A stretch of 64,000 nt of DNA from Pedobacter paludis (GTDB lineage Bacteria > Bacteroidota > Bacteroidia > Sphingobacteriales > Sphingobacteriaceae). The notes under the pieces are model-generated. The model saw only the letters and a list, made by a program, of their open reading frames with translations. It was not told the origin of the DNA and searched no databases. This document shows positions 51,167 through 60,105 of the stretch, piece after piece (position 1 is the stretch's first letter; the number at the start of each line of letters is the position of its first letter). A program made the position numbers and the translations under genes. The stretch lies in assembly GCF_003173575.1 (NCBI RefSeq), contig NZ_QGNY01000001.1:620001-684000 (forward strand). Reading direction: 5' to 3'.

Positions 51167-52297
51167 ATGAGTAATATCGAGCAATTTCTTAATTTAAAAT
51201 TAAAAGAAAGAGAAGATAATCTTTCCATAAGAAATTTATCGAGCAACTTCCCGCCCATTGATTTTTGTTCGAACGATTATCTGGGCTTTGCAAAATCAGA
51301 AAAGTTAACAAACTTAATTTCCGAAACTCTTTCTAACCTCCCCAATTATAAAAATGGTTCGGGTGGATCGAGATTGTTGAGTGGTAATTCTGCCTACATT
51401 GAAGAAACTGAACAATTTATCGCAGATTTTCATCAGGCCGAATGTGGGCTAATATTTAACTCTGGTTACGATGCAAACCTGGGCTTGCTTTCTAGTATCC
51501 CACAACGTGGCGATACGATAATTACCGATGAGTTAATTCATGCAAGCATTATTGATGGTTGCAGGTTAAGCCATGCTACCCGTTATAAATTTGACCATAA
51601 CAATATGATTGAGCTGGAAGCAAAACTTAAAATTGCCAAAGGAAATACTTTTGTGGTGGTCGAAAGTGTATATTCTATGGATGGAGATTTAGCTCCACTA
51701 TCGGAAATAGCATTACTCTGCGAAAAATATAATGCCAACCTAATTGTTGATGAAGCGCACGCTACCGGAATTTTTGGCGATTTAGGAAAGGGTTTAGTTA
51801 ACGAATATAACCTTCAAAATAAAGTTTTTGCCAAAATTGTAACCTTTGGAAAGGCAATTGGCGTACACGGCGCAATTGTACTGGGAAGTAAAAGTCTACG
51901 CCATTTCTTAATCAACTTCGCCAGATCATTTATTTACACAACAGCTGCCCCCGTTCATAATATTGTAGCGGTTAGAGTAGCGTACCAACAGCTTGCAAAA
52001 TCAGAACATAAAAAAATCCATAAAAAGATTGAGCTTTTCAGAAAACTGATTGAGGAGAATGAAATCCAATCTTTAAATAGTTTAAGCACCATCCAAGGAA
52101 TAATATTTTCTACTAATGAAGCAACTAAAAATGCTTCAAGGATATTGCAGGATAAAGGATTTGATGTTCGTGCGATATTAAGCCCAACGGTGGCAGTTGG
52201 AAAGGAAAGACTTAGAATTTGTCTTCATACATTTAATACCGATGAGGAAATAACTTTATTGGTTAATCATTTAAAAGAAATCCAGCTAAATGGCTAA
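51167..52297 (+). CDS. bioF: 8-amino-7-oxononanoate synthase-like enzyme
   Basis: A PLP-dependent enzyme of 376 residues that would condense pimeloyl thioester with alanine in biotin synthesis. Family motifs are DFCSNDYLGFA, GSGGSRLLSGN, VVVESVYSMDGDLAPL and VDEAHATG. The PLP lysine is K229 in VTFGKAIGVHGA. Related alpha-oxoamine synthases such as Kbl share these motifs. The overlap with a dethiobiotin synthetase gene makes BioF the best call. Confidence 0.93.
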   Translation: MSNIEQFLNLKLKEREDNLSIRNLSSNFPPIDFCSNDYLGFAKSEKLTNLISETLSNLPNYKNGSGGSRLLSGNSAYIEETEQFIADFHQAECGLIFNSGYDANLGLLSSIPQRGDTIITDELIHASIIDGCRLSHATRYKFDHNNMIELEAKLKIAKGNTFVVVESVYSMDGDLAPLSEIALLCEKYNANLIVDEAHATGIFGDLGKGLVNEYNLQNKVFAKIVTFGKAIGVHGAIVLGSKSLRHFLINFARSFIYTTAAPVHNIVAVRVAYQQLAKSEHKKIHKKIELFRKLIEENEIQSLNSLSTIQGIIFSTNEATKNASRILQDKGFDVRAILSPTVAVGKERLRICLHTFNTDEEITLLVNHLKEIQLNG

Positions 52298-52898
52298 ATA
52301 TTTTATTACCGGGATAGGAACAGGAATTGGCAAAACTTTAATCAGCGCAATTTTAACAGAAAAACTTAAGGCAGATTATTGGAAACCTATTCAATCTGGA
52401 GATTTGGAAACAAGCGATAGCAAAACAATTGCCAGCTTAATTAGTAATGAGAAAACTATAATCCATCAGGAAAGCTATCGATTGACACAACCCCTGTCTC
52501 CACATTTATCCGCGAAATTAGATGGCATAACCATCGATCTGAATCAAATTGTTATTCCAGAAACAGAGAACAACCTTATTATTGAGGGTGCTGGTGGTTT
52601 GATGGTGCCCTTAAATGAAAATGAACTGATGGTTGATTTAATTCAAAAATTAGATGCTGAAGTGATTTTGGTTTCTCAGAATTATCTGGGAAGCATTAAC
52701 CATACACTCTTATCAATCAACTTATTAAATCAGCACAACATTAAGATTAAGGGAATAATTTTTAATGGCGATGAAAACTTAGAAACTGAAAGATTTATTT
52801 TGAAATACGCCAAAATAGAAAAGCTAGGATACGTTCCTAGCTTGGTAAAAATTGATAAACAACAAGTTCTTTTGGCTGGGGAAGATATATTACTTTAG
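52290..52898 (+). CDS. bioD: Dethiobiotin synthetase
   Basis: A 202-residue ATPase forming the ureido ring of dethiobiotin from diaminopelargonic acid and CO2. The P-loop is GIGTGIGKT with K15; YWKPIQSGD and IIEGAGGLMVPL are the other signature segments. It overlaps bioF by 8 bases. bioA, bioB and bioC are not in the window. Its 3' end overlaps the convergent SGNH gene by 9 bases. Confidence 0.94.
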   Translation: MAKYFITGIGTGIGKTLISAILTEKLKADYWKPIQSGDLETSDSKTIASLISNEKTIIHQESYRLTQPLSPHLSAKLDGITIDLNQIVIPETENNLIIEGAGGLMVPLNENELMVDLIQKLDAEVILVSQNYLGSINHTLLSINLLNQHNIKIKGIIFNGDENLETERFILKYAKIEKLGYVPSLVKIDKQQVLLAGEDILL

Positions 52899-53582
52899 AT
52901 AATTACCTTTTTTTAGCAATTCTGCCCAAACTTTATATCCTTCTGGAATAAGGTGCAAACCATCTTTTGTAAGTTCGGCTCTTAAATGCTGATCCTTATC
53001 TGTAAAGTTTGGATATAAATCGATGATGGTTACATTTTTTGCCGAAAGCTTTCTAATTTCATCATTTAGCCAAAGAATGTGCTCATCTTTTCCGTAATGG
53101 TTTTTAAATTTTTCAAAAGCACTGTTAACGGGTAAAAGCGTGTTAAAATAGATTTTGGTTTTCTTGGAGCCCTTTCTAATTCTGGTAATCATTTTTTTAT
53201 AGTTGCTTAGGATTACACTATCGGGAATATTTCTTGAAATATCATTTATACCGATTAGGATAAATATTTTCGAAGGCTTTCCATCAATCACATCCTGAAG
53301 ACGCTCCAAAACACCAAAACTAATATCACCAGAGATCCCTCTATTTTTAGCTTGAGGCAAGTCCAACAACTTTGCCCAATCTGTTCCAGCCGTAATGCTG
53401 TTTCCTAGAAAGATAATATCGGTTTTGGATTTTGGCTCTGCTTTAAAGTCAGCAACTTTTTTAGGAAATATTGCCGGTCTGTAAGTACTATCCCACTTTG
53501 CGGTTTGTGCTTGTACCGAATTAAAATTAATCGCAATTACTAAACCCAATAAAATGAATGTTTTATAAAAAAATGTTCTCAT
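52890..53582 (-). CDS. Secreted SGNH/GDSL hydrolase
   Basis: A 230-residue exported esterase with a signal peptide ending VQAQ (about 26). The SGNH blocks are FLGNSITAGT (nucleophile S62), GISGDISFGV, IGINDIS (block III Asn) and the Asp-His pair in DGLHLIPEGY. It would deacylate lipids, glycans or lysophospholipids. It follows the two phosphodiesterase genes on the same strand, so it may deacylate substrates in the same pathway. Confidence 0.88.
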   Translation of the reverse strand: MRTFFYKTFILLGLVIAINFNSVQAQTAKWDSTYRPAIFPKKVADFKAEPKSKTDIIFLGNSITAGTDWAKLLDLPQAKNRGISGDISFGVLERLQDVIDGKPSKIFILIGINDISRNIPDSVILSNYKKMITRIRKGSKKTKIYFNTLLPVNSAFEKFKNHYGKDEHILWLNDEIRKLSAKNVTIIDLYPNFTDKDQHLRAELTKDGLHLIPEGYKVWAELLKKGNYLK

Positions 53583-53603
53583 AGCTTTTATTAATTTAAT
53601 GTT

Positions 53604-54503
53604 CTATTTCGTTTGGACCAATACATCAGGATAATCAGAAATGATTCCATCCACATTCAAATCTTTAAGTCTTTTGATTTCTTCCGCCGTATTTGCAGTC
53701 CATGGAATGATTTTAACACCATCTTCATGCGCTTTTTTGACCAATTCCGTATTTACCATTTGAGATACTGGGCTTAAAATAAATGGTTTAAAACCTAAAT
53801 CTGCAATGTTTTCTTCGTAAGTTTTTTTATTGGCAACCAAAAACGAGGTTCTTACTTTAGGATATTTCTTATTGATGATCTGGATGGTTCTCTTATCAAA
53901 GGATTGGATAACTACATAATCTAAAATCTTTTTCTTTTTAAGTACGTCCATTAATAAGCTAACAAAGGTTTCGGGATCCGGGTTTGTAACGCCATCGCCT
54001 TTTACATCACATTTTGTTTCAATATTATAGAAATAAGGTTTTCTTTTATTCGTCTTGATATCCTTTTGCACAGCATCAATTAAATCTTCCAACAAAGGAA
54101 TTTGAGTTTTAATTTTCTGCTGTCTAGGAAAACCGGCTAATTCCTTTGAACCCAAATCAAATTGTTTTAATTCTGAATAATTCATTCCAAAAATAGGATA
54201 CTTCTTTGCGTCAGTAACTGGAATATCCTGCCCGTCAGGTGTACGCATAAAGCCAGGGCTTAAATAATCATCGTGTGTAACCACAACCTTTCCATCTTTG
54301 GTAATGTGGGTATCCATTTCCAAAGTTGTAATGCCCTCAATTTTCATTGCATTTAACATGGCAAGGATTGTGTTTTCTGGCATCAAACCTCTTCCACCGC
54401 GATGTGCTTCTGCGCTAAAAGCAGGAAATTGTGCCTGACTAAAAGATCTCGCTGAATACAAACTGGCTACAAGTAATACAAAAACGGTTGCTCTTAATTT
54501 CAT
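53604..54503 (-). CDS. Secreted glycerophosphodiester phosphodiesterase 1
   Basis: A 299-residue exported TIM-barrel enzyme that splits glycerophosphodiesters into glycerol-3-phosphate and an alcohol. A signal peptide ends near SFSQ. Catalytic motifs are H34-R35 in AHRGGRGL, PENT with E43, E62 and D64 in LEMDTHITKDG and H77 in VVTHDD. A paralog lies 24 bases upstream on the same strand. Confidence 0.92.
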   Translation of the reverse strand: MKLRATVFVLLVASLYSARSFSQAQFPAFSAEAHRGGRGLMPENTILAMLNAMKIEGITTLEMDTHITKDGKVVVTHDDYLSPGFMRTPDGQDIPVTDAKKYPIFGMNYSELKQFDLGSKELAGFPRQQKIKTQIPLLEDLIDAVQKDIKTNKRKPYFYNIETKCDVKGDGVTNPDPETFVSLLMDVLKKKKILDYVVIQSFDKRTIQIINKKYPKVRTSFLVANKKTYEENIADLGFKPFILSPVSQMVNTELVKKAHEDGVKIIPWTANTAEEIKRLKDLNVDGIISDYPDVLVQTK

Positions 54504-54527
54504 AATTTTAGATTTGATTTGGCTGAT

Positions 54528-55433
54528 TTAGTTTTGAAATAGGTTTGGATAATCGGTCATAATTCCATCGATTTTTAAAGCTCTTAATTTTTCAATTTCC
54601 TCTTTTGTATTAACGGTAGCCGTTAAAACTTTTACACCGTCTGCATGAGCTTTTTTAATAATATCTGGATTAAAGCCTTTATACGACGATCCAATAATAA
54701 AGGGCTTAAAACCTAAGTCTGCAATATGTTCTTCGTAAGTTTTATCGTTATTGGCCAAGTAGGAAATTTTAACTGAAGGGTATTTTTTATGTACAAATTG
54801 AAGCGCTCTTTTATCAAAAGATTGTATAACGGTAAAGGGCAAAATTCCCTTTTTCTGTATGACTGAAAGTAATAATTCGGCAAACTTTTCAGGTTTAGGA
54901 TGAAAGATATCATCTCCTTTTTCAGATGATTTTATCTCAATGTCGTAAAAGCATTGTTTCCTTCCGGTACTTTTTATAGCATATTGAATGGAATCAATTA
55001 AATCTGCCAAACGAGGAATATAAGTTTTTACTTTTTGTTGTTGTGGAAATGCTCGGTAATGCTTTGATCCGATTATAAACTGTTTGAGGGATTTATAATC
55101 CATCTGATAGATCACATATTTCTTTGCTTCGGTTTTATCAATTTCAGATCCATCAGGCCTGAGCATAAATTCACTGCTTAAATAATCATCATGTGTTACC
55201 ACAACTTCTCCATCTTTAGTAATGTGGGTATCCATTTCTAAAGTGCTTATATCGGTATTCTTTAAGGCTGAAAGCATTGCAGGAATGGTGTTTTCTGGCA
55301 TTAATCCTCTCCCACCACGGTGTGCTTCTGCACTAAATGCAGGGTATTCCAGATTCCTTTTACGCTCGCTCTTATTAAGCGTTAAAGTAAAAAAAATCAG
55401 ACTAACAATCCATCCTGTAAGTTTCATTTGCAT
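54528..55433 (-). CDS. Secreted glycerophosphodiester phosphodiesterase 2
   Basis: A 301-residue paralog of the neighbouring enzyme with the same motifs (AHRGGRGLMPENT, LEMDTHITKDGEVVVTHDD) and an N-terminal export helix. The ATG overlaps the stop of the phosphoesterase gene upstream (TAATG), so translation is coupled. A second ATG two codons in (MKLTGW) is possible. Tandem copies may differ in head-group preference. Confidence 0.92.
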   Translation of the reverse strand: MQMKLTGWIVSLIFFTLTLNKSERKRNLEYPAFSAEAHRGGRGLMPENTIPAMLSALKNTDISTLEMDTHITKDGEVVVTHDDYLSSEFMLRPDGSEIDKTEAKKYVIYQMDYKSLKQFIIGSKHYRAFPQQQKVKTYIPRLADLIDSIQYAIKSTGRKQCFYDIEIKSSEKGDDIFHPKPEKFAELLLSVIQKKGILPFTVIQSFDKRALQFVHKKYPSVKISYLANNDKTYEEHIADLGFKPFIIGSSYKGFNPDIIKKAHADGVKVLTATVNTKEEIEKLRALKIDGIMTDYPNLFQN

Positions 55434-56845
55434 TAGCCATTAAATTCTGCTTCGAATTTTTCTCCAAAACGATCTGTAGCTACAACCTTTACCTTCTTAA
55501 CTGATGGAGCAAAATGTGCAACAAATAAATGTTCAGTTGAATGCGGTTCTGGAAAAGTTCTGCCCGCAGGCAAAGTATCACCTTTATAAAGCTTTACGGT
55601 TTCTGGATCGTAACCTTTCTGATTTTCCATCTCGCCCATTGCCTTTCCATCCAAGAAGTATTCTACTTTCCATTTTGGGTCCCAGTTCCAAACATTTGCA
55701 ATTAGCCTTTTTTGGTTGGTTAATTCATCAACATAAATATGAACCTGCTCTTTTCTGCTTAAACCCGTTGGCTGATAATACCACTTTAATTCAGTTCCAT
55801 TAACCTCGTAAACGCCGTAACCTCTAGGTGTTCCGTCTTCGCAAACTGGGCCTGTCCACCAAGCACCACAAACGGCGCCATGATTGTGCTCAAAAATACC
55901 ATCCGTAATCACATTTCGATTGTAATGCGTATGGCCAGACATAATGTGAACATTGGTAAAACCTTTTAAAACGGCATATAAATCTTTGTTATTTTTTACC
56001 GAGTTGTGCACCGGAATATGAAGATTAACTATGATGAGCGCATCCTTGGCAACATATTTTAAATCTTTGGCCAACCAATCTAACTGGGCTTGAGTGATAA
56101 AACCATCATAAGTTCTTTCTACGCCCAAATAACGAACATCATCCATTACAACATAGTGTGCCCTACCTCTATTGAAGGAATAATAGGTTGGCCCATAATG
56201 CTCTCGGAAAGTTTTATCAGAGGTTTCATCGCCACCCATTCTATAATCCATATCATGGTTGCCTAAGCATTGAAAGAATGGAATGCCCATTTCAACTACA
56301 GCTTTATTATAATCTTCAAAAAGATCATGATTATCCCAAACGATATCACCTACGGTAATTCCGTGAACCGGAATTTTTCCCATCGAATTAATCACTTTTT
56401 TGGTATCGGGAACGGATGTTGCCATCATTTTTTCTACATCCTTTTTGTTCTTAACCTGCGGATCAGCCCAGATAATGAAGTTGTGTTTGTGGTCATCAAC
56501 TTTCATAGCCTTTAGTTCAAAATTCAGCGTCGTTTTACTAGCCAACTGCTCGTAATGTTTCGCTAAGAAACTATCTGTAGTAAATTCATAACCAGATGGT
56601 GTACTAATCCAAATAAACTTAGCAAGCGCATTAACCTCAATTGTGTAATTGCCATTTTTATCCGTCTGAACCACATTAAAACCATCAGAAACTACAACAT
56701 TGGCAATACCTTTTCCTTTGCTGGTTACCTGACCATTAATTTTGTTATCACTATCGAGCAGTGAGAATGCAGAGAAAGATTTTAAGCTAACAAATAAGGT
56801 TGTTGTTAGCAATCCTGTTTTTTGAATGAAGGATCTTCTATTCAT
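55433..56845 (-). CDS. Calcineurin-like phosphoesterase with N- and C-terminal accessory domains
   Basis: A 470-residue exported metallophosphoesterase. The N-terminus MNRRSFIQKTGLLTTTLF has a twin-arginine-like motif. A beta-sandwich domain (about 30-110) precedes the catalytic core, with IIWADPQVK, VGDIVWDNHDL, LGNHDMDY, VNLHIPVH and SGHTHYNR metal-site motifs. A C-terminal beta domain (about 350-470) follows. The substrate is a phosphomonoester or phosphodiester, unknown in detail. A terminator separates it from the susCD genes, but its partners downstream are the two GDPDs. Confidence 0.92.
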   Translation of the reverse strand: MNRRSFIQKTGLLTTTLFVSLKSFSAFSLLDSDNKINGQVTSKGKGIANVVVSDGFNVVQTDKNGNYTIEVNALAKFIWISTPSGYEFTTDSFLAKHYEQLASKTTLNFELKAMKVDDHKHNFIIWADPQVKNKKDVEKMMATSVPDTKKVINSMGKIPVHGITVGDIVWDNHDLFEDYNKAVVEMGIPFFQCLGNHDMDYRMGGDETSDKTFREHYGPTYYSFNRGRAHYVVMDDVRYLGVERTYDGFITQAQLDWLAKDLKYVAKDALIIVNLHIPVHNSVKNNKDLYAVLKGFTNVHIMSGHTHYNRNVITDGIFEHNHGAVCGAWWTGPVCEDGTPRGYGVYEVNGTELKWYYQPTGLSRKEQVHIYVDELTNQKRLIANVWNWDPKWKVEYFLDGKAMGEMENQKGYDPETVKLYKGDTLPAGRTFPEPHSTEHLFVAHFAPSVKKVKVVATDRFGEKFEAEFNG

Positions 56846-56882
56846 GTATAGAAAAATATTAGGACGATTTTACTTTTAAAAA

Positions 56883-56913
56883 AATCAAGGAAGCCTTTAC
56901 GACTTCCTTGATT
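56883..56913 (-). terminator. Terminator between the DUF5689 and phosphoesterase genes
   Basis: An 11-bp perfect stem aatcaaggaag/cttccttgatt (56883-56893, 56903-56913) followed by a T-run on the minus strand. It may limit readthrough from susCD into the esterase genes. Confidence 0.85.
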
Positions 56914-56929
56914 AACAATTCAAACTTAA

Positions 56930-58498
56930 TTATTTGAGCGTAGTAGATGGAACTCCATCTGGATTATCTGCCGTTGGAGCTGGGAACACCCCTTCAATTT
57001 CATTTAATTGTGACGTTTTGGTTAACAAGAAATTGGTAGATGTTCTGGCTTTAACCCATTTACCCAAGGTAACACTGTATATACCACCAAGTTTGTAGTA
57101 GTAGCCTTGATCTGCAACTGCATTTGGATGATATGCAAAGAATAAGGTGTTTGTTCCTTGTCTGTAAAAAGGTTGACTTGCCAAAGTAATTGGATCAATC
57201 ACGTCATATAAATCGGTGTTGCCAATTCTATAACCTACAGCAGGTGGGCCAGCAGAGAATAAACTTCCGCCACTTGAAACAAATACCACATCAATTGGTC
57301 TTGTAGAAGCATCAACAGTTGTACCTGCAAAGGCCGCAATACCATATGCGTTACCGCTATTTGCAAGTAAGTTGGTTGTTTTAGTTCCAAAGCCGTCACC
57401 ATTTGTGGTAGAATAGTTAAATGATCTAATCCATTTTGATGATGCAATACTTGTTGAACCTGTACTATTAATTAATTTATTGGCACCGCCAACATAAAAG
57501 AACTGACCTTTTGCTACTGTTCCTGTAGTTAAATTGAATTTATAAGTTCTGATATCTCCCGTTGCCCAACCGTTTGTAGGATTTCCAACCGGTGTTGAAG
57601 CACCCGCATTATTGGTTGTTACAACAGAGAATGGCGTTACTGCAAAGTTGATATCCTTTGTTGCCAAAAACTGAATGTATTCATTGTTTGCATCAGTACC
57701 CATTGGATCGGCAATAAAACCAGAAATCACGAATGCAGGTATTTCCACTACCGAACTTAAGGTTACAATATCAGAGGCGGTACGCAATCTATGTTGAGGT
57801 ACAACTTTACCATCCGTACCTACTTTATTAACAATAATACCTAAATAATTTCCAGAAATTGGAGGTATTGTATTTGCAAAAGTTGCAGTTGCTTCAGTAT
57901 GAAGTGTTATATCATCGAAACCGTCATTCAAGGCTTTGTCTCCAGATAATACATCTGTTGGAGCAAGCTGAGGATTGTAGGTTCCTTTTACGATTGACAA
58001 AAGGGTACTTTCGTATTTATCTGGATTTGCCAAAATTGCAGAACTAGGCACTCTATTTGGAATAATTTTTACATTAGAGGCTACTTTTTTAATTGCACTA
58101 GCAGAAACATTTGTAATTTGAAGGTTTCCATTAACTCGTTTTAAAACTGCACCCTCAACATTAATCATTACAGAATCGCCAGTAACATAATTTGATGCTT
58201 CTGCTAAAGGAATCTGTATACCACGAAGTTCATTTAATCTGCGTCTATCTTGAACAAACAAAATGCCTGCGGGTAAATTTTTTCCAGAGTGATCAGAAAT
58301 CACAACTGCACTGATGCTGGTAGAACCAAACATATTGTCGGTACTTAAGGTTACATCAGAGCCTTTGTAGAGATTTCGTAAATCGAAAAGGCCAATGTTT
58401 GGACTTATCGTTCCGCCTGGATAATTTGATTTTTTACAGCCTGACCAAATAAATGGTACCGAAAACAGAAGAATGCTGTATAATATTATCTTTTTCAT
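56930..58498 (-). CDS. DUF5689 surface lipoprotein
   Basis: A 522-residue lipoprotein with lipobox WSGC (C21). The first half (about 30-230, SNIGLFDLRNLYKGSD-like start through HSGKNLPAGILFVQDRRRL) resembles DUF5689, a beta-domain found beside SusCD pairs. The second half is beta-rich without motifs known to me. It follows susD by 24 bases and ends at a terminator. It probably sits at the cell surface and helps bind the ligand taken in by SusCD. Confidence 0.82.
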   Translation of the reverse strand: MKKIILYSILLFSVPFIWSGCKKSNYPGGTISPNIGLFDLRNLYKGSDVTLSTDNMFGSTSISAVVISDHSGKNLPAGILFVQDRRRLNELRGIQIPLAEASNYVTGDSVMINVEGAVLKRVNGNLQITNVSASAIKKVASNVKIIPNRVPSSAILANPDKYESTLLSIVKGTYNPQLAPTDVLSGDKALNDGFDDITLHTEATATFANTIPPISGNYLGIIVNKVGTDGKVVPQHRLRTASDIVTLSSVVEIPAFVISGFIADPMGTDANNEYIQFLATKDINFAVTPFSVVTTNNAGASTPVGNPTNGWATGDIRTYKFNLTTGTVAKGQFFYVGGANKLINSTGSTSIASSKWIRSFNYSTTNGDGFGTKTTNLLANSGNAYGIAAFAGTTVDASTRPIDVVFVSSGGSLFSAGPPAVGYRIGNTDLYDVIDPITLASQPFYRQGTNTLFFAYHPNAVADQGYYYKLGGIYSVTLGKWVKARTSTNFLLTKTSQLNEIEGVFPAPTADNPDGVPSTTLK

Positions 58499-58522
58499 TT
58501 TAATAATTTTAAGCGTTATTAA

Positions 58523-60094
58523 TTATGGTTTTTGCCACCAAACATTTGTAGATATTACATCGGGTCCTTGTGCGGCGACAGCAGTTTGATAATTGGTTGG
58601 ATTTGCAGACTGAACATATACTGGATAAGCCATTCTAGCAGGCATTACACCACCGTTTCTCAATCCTGCACCCTTAGGCAAAATCGGATGGCCAGTTCTA
58701 CGATATTCGAACCATTGCTCCATATCTACCAAGAATAATGCATAATATTTCTGTAAATGAATTTGTTCCATCTTTCCATCGAGCGGTAAAGTGTTGTCCC
58801 AATCAATATCAGCATTGGTTATGTAATCTTTAACCACTTGTGATGATATTGAAGTAGGGAAAGTTGGAACCCAATAATTAATAGCAGCCGCGATACCTGT
58901 GTTATAATAAGTTTCTGCCGACCCACTGATCCAGCCTTTTGCAGCTGCCTCGGATAGAATAAACTGTACTTCAGCATAATTCATTAAAATACCTGTTAAT
59001 GGCGATTGTTGTAAAGATCGCACACCAAGAGTACCCGTACTGGTTTGATCGTAAGAATAAAAATAGGCTTCTTTTACAACACCTGCACCCACTGCATAAC
59101 CACTTGGAACACCTTTAAAACCACCTGTAGCTCCCTGCGAAATTCCAAGACGATTAACGCCTGAAACCGCATAGCCATTAGCTACAGAAATATCTATACG
59201 TGGATCGCCCCAGTTACTTAAGTGATCAATAAAGAAACTTCCAATTGCAGGAGATCTAAAATCCTGAGCACGAACACCGTTTACATAAGGCGAAACGTAA
59301 GCATCAGTACCAATTGTACCACTCCATTTTAAAGTTGCACAATCCGCATTATTTGTCATGATTGGATATGTAGTACTTTTAGTATCAACAATCTCCTTAA
59401 TTTTAGCAATAACCTGAGCGGAAACTTCAGATTTTCCAGAAACCCTTAGCAATAACCTCAAATATAAAGAGTTACAGAATTTACGCCATTTTGTAATGTC
59501 TCCATTAAAAACCGGATCGCTTGATGGAACAATTGTTGTTCCAGCGCTTAATAAAGTATTTGCCTCTTCAAGTTTATTAAACATATCAAGGTAAATGTCT
59601 TTTTGCTTATCAAAGGGTGCTTCTAAAACACCACTGTTACCAAGATTAGATTTTGAATATGGAATGTCTCCATAAGTATCGGTAAGCATCGAATAAATCC
59701 ACGATTGACAAACCAAAGAAATACCTTGATAAGATTTGTTCAGCATTTCTGGTTTTCCGGCTAAAGAATAAACATCCTTAAAGTTTGTTAGCTGTATATA
59801 CCATGCATTCCATAAATAATCAGAGAATGTACTTCTGTATTCATATCTAAAAACTGCTCCATCGCCATCACTTATGGCAACGGTAACCTGCATTAACTCG
59901 TTGTTAAAGTTACGGTTACGCATCATAGCTGGACCTAAAGTATTTACCAAAGCCGGCGCTAATAATTTTTCTGGTTTGGTAGAGATAATGTTAATCGGGT
60001 CGACATTGATTTCTTGAAAACCCTTATCGCATGAGGAAAGTGTTGTGACTGACACTAAAACCGCACCGATAATTTTATATAGATTCTTTTTCAT
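58523..60094 (-). CDS. SusD/RagB-family outer-membrane lipoprotein
   Basis: A 523-residue substrate-binding lipoprotein of the SusD-like_2 type, with lipobox LSSC (C22). TPR-type helices are visible around YQGISLVCQSWIYSMLTDTYGDIPYS and at the C-terminal EQWFEYRRTGHP. It would form the lid on the SusC pore encoded 11 bases upstream. The ligand is not evident from sequence; neighbours suggest a phosphate-containing compound. Confidence 0.93.
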   Translation of the reverse strand: MKKNLYKIIGAVLVSVTTLSSCDKGFQEINVDPINIISTKPEKLLAPALVNTLGPAMMRNRNFNNELMQVTVAISDGDGAVFRYEYRSTFSDYLWNAWYIQLTNFKDVYSLAGKPEMLNKSYQGISLVCQSWIYSMLTDTYGDIPYSKSNLGNSGVLEAPFDKQKDIYLDMFNKLEEANTLLSAGTTIVPSSDPVFNGDITKWRKFCNSLYLRLLLRVSGKSEVSAQVIAKIKEIVDTKSTTYPIMTNNADCATLKWSGTIGTDAYVSPYVNGVRAQDFRSPAIGSFFIDHLSNWGDPRIDISVANGYAVSGVNRLGISQGATGGFKGVPSGYAVGAGVVKEAYFYSYDQTSTGTLGVRSLQQSPLTGILMNYAEVQFILSEAAAKGWISGSAETYYNTGIAAAINYWVPTFPTSISSQVVKDYITNADIDWDNTLPLDGKMEQIHLQKYYALFLVDMEQWFEYRRTGHPILPKGAGLRNGGVMPARMAYPVYVQSANPTNYQTAVAAQGPDVISTNVWWQKP

Positions 60095-60105
60095 TTTTTA
60101 AAAGA

